The notes beneath the pieces are model-generated. The model saw only the letters and a list, made by a program, of their open reading frames with translations, did no database searches and had not been told where the DNA came from. Shown in pieces: positions 59,965 through 64,000 of a stretch of 64,000 nucleotides of DNA (positions are counted from its first letter, which is position 1; every line of letters starts with the position of its first letter). The position numbers and the translations under genes were made by a program. The stretch lies in assembly GCF_016863315.1 (NCBI RefSeq), contig NZ_BOOQ01000002.1, forward strand, positions 186,001 to 250,000, given 5' to 3'. The DNA comes from Planotetraspora silvatica. Its GTDB lineage: Bacteria > Actinomycetota > Actinomycetes > Streptosporangiales > Streptosporangiaceae.

Positions 59965-60606
59965 TCAGTCCCGTTCCGTCAGGCCCTTCTCGATGGCGTA
60001 GCGGACCAGCTCGACCCGGTTGTGGAGCTGGAGCTTGCTGAGCGTGTTCTGCACGTGGTTCTGGACTGTACGGTGGGACAACACGAGCCTGGCCGCGATC
60101 TGCCGGTAGGACAGCCCCTTGGCCACCAGGCGCAGAACCTCGGTCTCCCGTTCGGTCAGCACGGGCCCCGCCGGTGCCGCGGGTTGCGCGGCGAGCCGCC
60201 GGTACTCCCCCAGCACCAGCCCTGCCAGCCCTGGCGTGAAGACGGCGTCGCCCTCCGCGGTCCGCCGGACCGCGTCCAGGAAGTCCTCCTTGCTCGCTGA
60301 TTTCACGATATATCCGGACGCGCCTGCCTTGACGGCTTCGAGGACGTCCTCCGGCTCGGCACTCGCTGACAGCACCAGAACACGCGGCGGATCAGCCGAT
60401 GCGCCGAGCCCTCTGGCGACCTCCACTCCGGGCAGATCCGGCAATTGGAGGTCCAGCACCACCACATCGGGCCGTACGGCCGCCGCTATGCGGAGCGCCT
60501 GCCTGCCCTCCCCCGTGGTGGCCACCACCTCGCAGCCGGCCTCGTCCAGATCGCGCGCGACGGCGTCCCGCCACATCGGGTGATCGTCCACCACCATGAC
60601 CCGCAT
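59965..60606 (-). CDS. NarL/LuxR-type response regulator
   Basis: A 213-residue regulator. The receiver domain starts MRVMVVDDHPMWRDAVARDL and has the phosphoacceptor in VVLDLQLPDLPG; the LuxR helix-turn-helix is LTERETEVLRLVAKGLSYRQ and the recognition helix SHRTVQNHV. The start may instead be the ATG at 60642 that overlaps the kinase stop codon; I prefer 60606 from homology, with GGGAAGGG upstream. Partner of the kinase directly upstream. Confidence 0.92.
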   Translation of the reverse strand: MRVMVVDDHPMWRDAVARDLDEAGCEVVATTGEGRQALRIAAAVRPDVVVLDLQLPDLPGVEVARGLGASADPPRVLVLSASAEPEDVLEAVKAGASGYIVKSASKEDFLDAVRRTAEGDAVFTPGLAGLVLGEYRRLAAQPAAPAGPVLTERETEVLRLVAKGLSYRQIAARLVLSHRTVQNHVQNTLSKLQLHNRVELVRYAIEKGLTERD

Positions 60607-60638
60607 GACCGGCCGCCCTTCCCCTGGATCCCGGACAT

Positions 60639-61907
60639 TCATACACGCCTCCGGCGACCGGCACCCGCAGGCGTCGCGGGGACCGACAACTCGACCTCGG
60701 TACCCGTCCGAGAGGACGTGATCACCACCGTCCCGCCGAGGTCCGCGATGCGGCCGCGGATGGACCGGGCGACCCCCATCCGGCCGTCGGCGGCCGCCTG
60801 CTCCAGACGGCCGTCCGGGATGCCGGGGCCCTCGTCCCGTACGGACACCGTCACCGCCTCCCCGTCCTGCTCCGCGAACACCCACGCGCGTGTGCCCTCC
60901 GCACAGTGGCGCGACACGTTGTCGAGCGCCGCGCCGACGGCCGCGCCCACCTCTCGCGCCGTCCCCGCCGGCAGGAACAGCGGGGTCGCGGGCGCCGACA
61001 CCGTCACCCGCGCGTCGCCGTACGGCCGGAGGAGGTCTCGAATATCCACCCGATCAGCCGGCCCGCCCTCCCCTGAGCCATCGGGACCGCCCCTGAAGAG
61101 CCCCCGTCGAGCAGGCGCCGGCCGGTCCTGAACGGCGAAACCGCCAGAGGCCACAGAACCGCCGGAGACCACAGGACCGCTGGAGACCACAGAACCGCCG
61201 GAGGCCGCGGGGGCCTGGACGAGAGCCCGCAGGGCGGACTCCTGCTCTCCGGCCAGCCTGCCGAGCTCCGCCGCCTCGCCGCCGATCTCGGCGCCCTTCC
61301 TCTGCACGAGCGCCAGCACCTGGAGCACGGAGTCGTGAATGCCACGGGCCAGCCGTTCGCGTTCCCGGCCGGCCGCCTCGAGCTGAGCGGCCCGCCGCAT
61401 GAGCTCCCCGGCCTCCCTCGCGAGCTGGGCGACGTGGCCGACGACGACTCCGGCGAGGAAGAGCAGCACCGCGCCGTTCACCGGCAGAGAGGCGAGGTCC
61501 ACGCCGTGCGCGCCGCGCAACCACAGGTCGGCGGCGGACATGATCGCGGCGGCGACGGCAGCCGCCCGCCGCCCGCGGGAGACGCCCCAGGCCAGGACGG
61601 GACCGGCGACCCACGTCGCGGTGATCGGCATCGCCCCGGCGATGACGGCGGGCTCGTCCTGCACGAACGGTGTCGTGAGCAGGCACGCGACGGTCACGGC
61701 CAGATCGGCGAGTAGCAGCGGCCACGCCCGGGCGGAGGGATAGGCCGCGGCCGTGACGGCGGTCCAGGCGGCCATCACCGCGATGACGAACCATCCGGCC
61801 ACGGGATGCTCGTAACCGCCGGCCCGCAGCAGCAGGACGGCCGCGTACACGACCGAGGCGATCCTGAAGACCGCGATCGCCCGCCAGAACGGCCCCTCGA
61901 TCCCCAT
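60639..61907 (-). CDS. MacS-family sensor histidine kinase
   Basis: A 422-residue kinase with five or six membrane helices in the first 150 residues and a NarL-family HisKA_3 core: the phosphoacceptor is in LARGIHDSVLQVLALVQRKG, and the ATPase part has ALDNVSRH, DEGPGI and GMGVARSI-type (RMGVARSIRGR) motifs. A variable linker (about 225-280) contains four copies of a six-residue SGGSVV-like repeat. ATG at 61907 after a GGGGGAGGGG site. It is co-transcribed with the regulator. Confidence 0.9.
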   Translation of the reverse strand: MGIEGPFWRAIAVFRIASVVYAAVLLLRAGGYEHPVAGWFVIAVMAAWTAVTAAAYPSARAWPLLLADLAVTVACLLTTPFVQDEPAVIAGAMPITATWVAGPVLAWGVSRGRRAAAVAAAIMSAADLWLRGAHGVDLASLPVNGAVLLFLAGVVVGHVAQLAREAGELMRRAAQLEAAGRERERLARGIHDSVLQVLALVQRKGAEIGGEAAELGRLAGEQESALRALVQAPAASGGSVVSSGPVVSGGSVASGGFAVQDRPAPARRGLFRGGPDGSGEGGPADRVDIRDLLRPYGDARVTVSAPATPLFLPAGTAREVGAAVGAALDNVSRHCAEGTRAWVFAEQDGEAVTVSVRDEGPGIPDGRLEQAAADGRMGVARSIRGRIADLGGTVVITSSRTGTEVELSVPATPAGAGRRRRV

Positions 61908-62290
61908 GCCCCTCCCCCACCGCCGGCGAATCACGATATGCCCCGAGCGCGCGCGGCCGTCGGCCCCACGATGGCGTCAGCCGTACCAGAAGGCAAAGGG
62001 CCGGCGCGGGGCGATTCGGCCCACATGTCCCATGTCCAGTGGCGCACAGGTCGACGGCCATTCCGTACGGCACGGCGGCCGGCGCCGATTCCGTTTCTCC
62101 CGCCTGAGCGATTTTCCTCCCGCCGAGCCACGTGGCGGACATACCTCGCAAGTGCGGCAGAAGACGTATTCATTTCGCCTACACGACGAATGGCGGTCGA
62201 TGAGGCCGGAAGAGAGAAGGACAATGCCCCCAATGTCGGAACGGGGATTTCCGGCCTCACCCTGGCGCCGCCCGGCCGTACACGAGGAAA
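61908..62290. other. gene-free region between the kinase and pfkA
   Basis: About 380 bases with no supported gene. The kinase promoter should be here. An open frame of 109 codons on the minus strand (61931-62260) has neither a ribosome site nor a recognisable domain. I found no clear promoter or repeat. Confidence 0.4.
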
Positions 62291-62325
62291 CGGGCCCGTC
62301 TGGACATGACGTCCGGGCGGGCCCG
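62291..62325 (-). terminator. pfkA terminator hairpin
   Basis: CGGGCCCGTCTGGAC pairs with GTCCGGGCGGGCCCG over 15 positions (two G-U) around ATGAC, 20 bases after the pfkA stop codon. Confidence 0.7.
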
Positions 62326-62344
62326 TCAGGAAGGAACGGGTCGA

Positions 62345-63370
62345 TCAGCCGAAGAAGACCTCGGCCTCCTCGTAGCGGGAGGCGGGCACGGTCTTCAGCT
62401 CGGAGGTCGCCTCATCGAGGCTCACCCGGACGATGTCGGTGGCCTTGAGGCCGATCATCTTGCCGAAGTCGCCTTCGTGGACGGCGTCGATCGCGCCGAG
62501 GCCGAAGCGGGTGGCCAGCACGCGGTCGTACGCCGTCGGGGTGCCGCCGCGCTGGATGTGACCGAGGACGGTCGTGCGGGCCTCCTTGCCCGTGCGCTTC
62601 TCGATCTCCTGGGCGAGCAGCTCGCCGATCCCGCCGAGCCGTACGTGGCCGAAGGCGTCGAGTTCGCCGGCCTGCAGGGCCATCTGGCCCTCGATCGGGT
62701 GGGCGCCCTCGGCGACGACGATGATCGGCGCGTAGCGGGTCTTGAAGCGCGACTCGACGTAGGAGCAGACCTTGTCGATGTCGAACGGCTTCTCCGGGAT
62801 CAGGATGACGTTGGCCCCGGCGGCCATGCCGGCGTGCAGCGCGATCCAGCCCGCGTGGCGGCCCATGACCTCGCAGATGAGCGCGCGGTGGTGGGACTCC
62901 GCCGTGGTGTGAAGCCGGTCGATGGCCTCCATCGCGATGTTCACCGCGGTGTCGAAGCCGAACGTGTAGTCGGTCGCGTTGAGGTCGTTGTCGATCGTCT
63001 TGGGCACGCCGACGACCTTCACGCCTCGGTCGTAGAGCTGCTTGGCCACGCCGAGGGTGTCCTCGCCGCCGATGGCGATCAACGCGTCGACGCCGTGCGT
63101 GACCAGGTTCTCCTTGATCCGCTCGACGCCACCCTCGATCTTGATGGGGTTGGTCCGGGAGGAGCCGAGAATGGTGCCGCCGCGCGGGAGGATGCCCCGG
63201 ACGGCCTGGATGTCCAACGGCATGGTCTCGCCCTCGAGCGGGCCACGCCAGCCGTCGCGGAAGCCGACGAACTCGTGCCCGTAAACGCCCACGCCCTTGC
63301 GGACGACGGCGCGGATCACGGCGTTGAGCCCGGGGCAGTCGCCGCCTCCGGTGAGCACTCCGATACGCAT
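62345..63370 (-). CDS. pfkA: 6-phosphofructokinase, group III
   Basis: A 341-residue glycolytic enzyme phosphorylating fructose 6-phosphate. RIGVLTGGGDCPGLNAVI is the nucleotide loop. The phosphate-donor positions read IGGEDTLGV and VPKTIDND, that is aspartate and lysine where ATP enzymes of the E. coli type have glycines (GGDGS, PGTIDND). This combination is usual for pyrophosphate-dependent enzymes, but actinomycete group III members with it include ATP-dependent ones, so the donor is open. ATG at 63370; a longer frame upstream is not supported. Confidence 0.93.
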   Translation of the reverse strand: MRIGVLTGGGDCPGLNAVIRAVVRKGVGVYGHEFVGFRDGWRGPLEGETMPLDIQAVRGILPRGGTILGSSRTNPIKIEGGVERIKENLVTHGVDALIAIGGEDTLGVAKQLYDRGVKVVGVPKTIDNDLNATDYTFGFDTAVNIAMEAIDRLHTTAESHHRALICEVMGRHAGWIALHAGMAAGANVILIPEKPFDIDKVCSYVESRFKTRYAPIIVVAEGAHPIEGQMALQAGELDAFGHVRLGGIGELLAQEIEKRTGKEARTTVLGHIQRGGTPTAYDRVLATRFGLGAIDAVHEGDFGKMIGLKATDIVRVSLDEATSELKTVPASRYEEAEVFFG

Positions 63371-63603
63371 GGCGGGATCCTCCACATGAGTTACGCGCAT
63401 ATGAGATAGGCGGCCAGACTGGTGCAAACGCCACCGCGTCGCCGGAACGCATTCTGCCCCAGCCGCCAACAATGGTCTAGACCATCAGTGAGGCTACGCG
63501 ACGGAACCGGCCCCAACAACACAGGGCACGCCCAGGTGAACCACCATTCGAAACCGGCAGGTGGGCCACCGGGGGATTCCCAGTCTCCCACTCCCGCACG
63601 CAC

Positions 63604-63655
63604 TTCACGTACGACTCGCGTTCCAATATAATTGACTGAGTCAACAAGTTAGTTG
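63604..63655 (+). promoter_or_regulatory. promoter and candidate operator of the MarR-type gene
   Basis: TTCACG (63604-63609) and a perfect TATAAT (63627-63632) are 17 bases apart. The palindrome TTGACTGAGTCAA (63632-63644) begins at the last base of the -10, and CAACAAGTTAGTTG (63642-63655) follows. Both fit a MarR-family operator and autoregulation (inference). Confidence 0.6.
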
Positions 63656-63664
63656 AGGTGGGCA

Positions 63665-64000
63665 ATGGATATGGTGGCCGAGGTCAGAGCGTTCAATCGT
63701 TTCTATACAGAGGTGATCGGCGTCCTCCAGGCGGGACTCCTGGACACCCCCTACTCCCTGACGGAGGCCCGGGTGCTCTTCGAACTGGGAACCCGGGACG
63801 CCGCCGAGGCCTCCGCCCTCCGCGACCTGCTCGATCTCGATCCCGGCTACCTCAGCCGGATCCTCACGCGGTTCGAGGCCGATGGGCTGATCTTCCGTGA
63901 GCGGTCCCCCGAGGACGGCCGCCGCCAGGTCGTGCGGCTCACGGACGCCGGCGCGCAGGCGTACGGCATCCTCGACGACCGCTCGGCCGCCGAGGTGCGG
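63665..64000 (+). CDS. MarR-family regulator, N-terminal part (cut by window end)
   Basis: The first 112 residues of a winged-helix regulator: a dimerisation helix (VAEVRAFNRFYTEVIGVLQ), the DNA-binding part with LSRILTRFEADGLIFRERSPEDGRRQVVRLTDAG. In actinomycetes, a MarR domain of this kind (with LLDLDPGYLSRIL) is often fused to a C-terminal GNAT acetyltransferase; the missing 3' end prevents confirmation. Confidence 0.85.
   Translation, partial: MDMVAEVRAFNRFYTEVIGVLQAGLLDTPYSLTEARVLFELGTRDAAEASALRDLLDLDPGYLSRILTRFEADGLIFRERSPEDGRRQVVRLTDAGAQAYGILDDRSAAEVR

Noticed and set aside
61931-62260. 109-codon minus-strand open frame upstream of the MacS-type kinase
   Set aside because: No ribosome site and no recognisable domain.

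Overview
The window is about 70% GC actinobacterial chromosome with no integrated phage, insertion sequence, rRNA or tRNA gene that I can see. BldD, the actinobacterial integration host factor mIHF, an Rv2175c-type DNA-binding protein next to a PASTA kinase, a class 1B dihydroorotate dehydrogenase with PyrK, and a SAV_6107-type HEPN protein together point to a sporulating actinomycete, most likely a Streptosporangiales genus. The genus cannot be fixed from the sequence alone.

Layout. 1-5287: an oligopeptide/dipeptide ABC importer in the order permease (cut by the window edge), binding lipoprotein, permease, two ATPases. 5361-21910: a long minus-strand housekeeping run (mihF, gmk, rpoZ, coaBC, metK, priA, two paralogous unknown genes, def, fmt, rsmB, rpe), interrupted by two plus-strand pieces: a PadR regulator with a membrane protein, and a lone membrane protein. 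21212-31073: the complete de novo UMP operon pyrR-pyrB-pyrC-carA-carB-pyrK-pyrD-pyrF, led by a PyrR-type RNA hairpin and divergent from bldD, with a BldD-type palindrome between them. 32172-45541: arginine deiminase, a HEPN protein behind LexA-like boxes, an L,D-transpeptidase, a YbaK protein, an acetyltransferase, metF, a polyprenyl synthase, thiE, an Rv2175c homologue, a ferredoxin-reductase-like flavoprotein, a TPP-riboswitch-controlled thiO-thiS-thiG operon and a PASTA serine/threonine kinase. 45602-52457: a minus-strand purine degradation operon (uraD, uraH, uricase, FAD and 2Fe-2S subunits of a molybdenum hydroxylase, 8-oxoguanine/guanine-type deaminase, allantoinase, allantoicase) running from urate to ureidoglycolate plus urea. 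52595-64000: a type IV endonuclease-like gene, a LytS/LytTR-type two-component pair, a sulfite-oxidase-fold enzyme, DAHP synthase behind an aromatic leader-peptide attenuator, thiI, a MacS/NarL-type two-component pair, a group III phosphofructokinase and a MarR-type regulator cut by the window end.

The most unusual signal is in the gaps. Several genes are followed by repeat arrays whose unit begins at, or includes, the gene's own stop codon. Between the convergent genes aroG and thiI lie two inverted five-copy arrays with an exact 53-bp period and a core CGTGATCATGCAC. A third array of the same family fills the gap after the 2Fe-2S subunit gene in the purine operon, where a molybdenum subunit gene would be expected, and runs into the start codon of the next gene. 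Unrelated but similarly placed tail duplications follow pyrF, arcA, the endonuclease gene and the LytTR regulator. I know of no description of such stop-codon-anchored repeats. Whether they are one process or several is open.

Other points: the pyrD reading frame lacks a start and can be restored by a one-base change in a GGGG tract; the molybdenum hydroxylase lacks its catalytic subunit here; and two candidate SOS boxes with a near-consensus promoter precede the HEPN gene.
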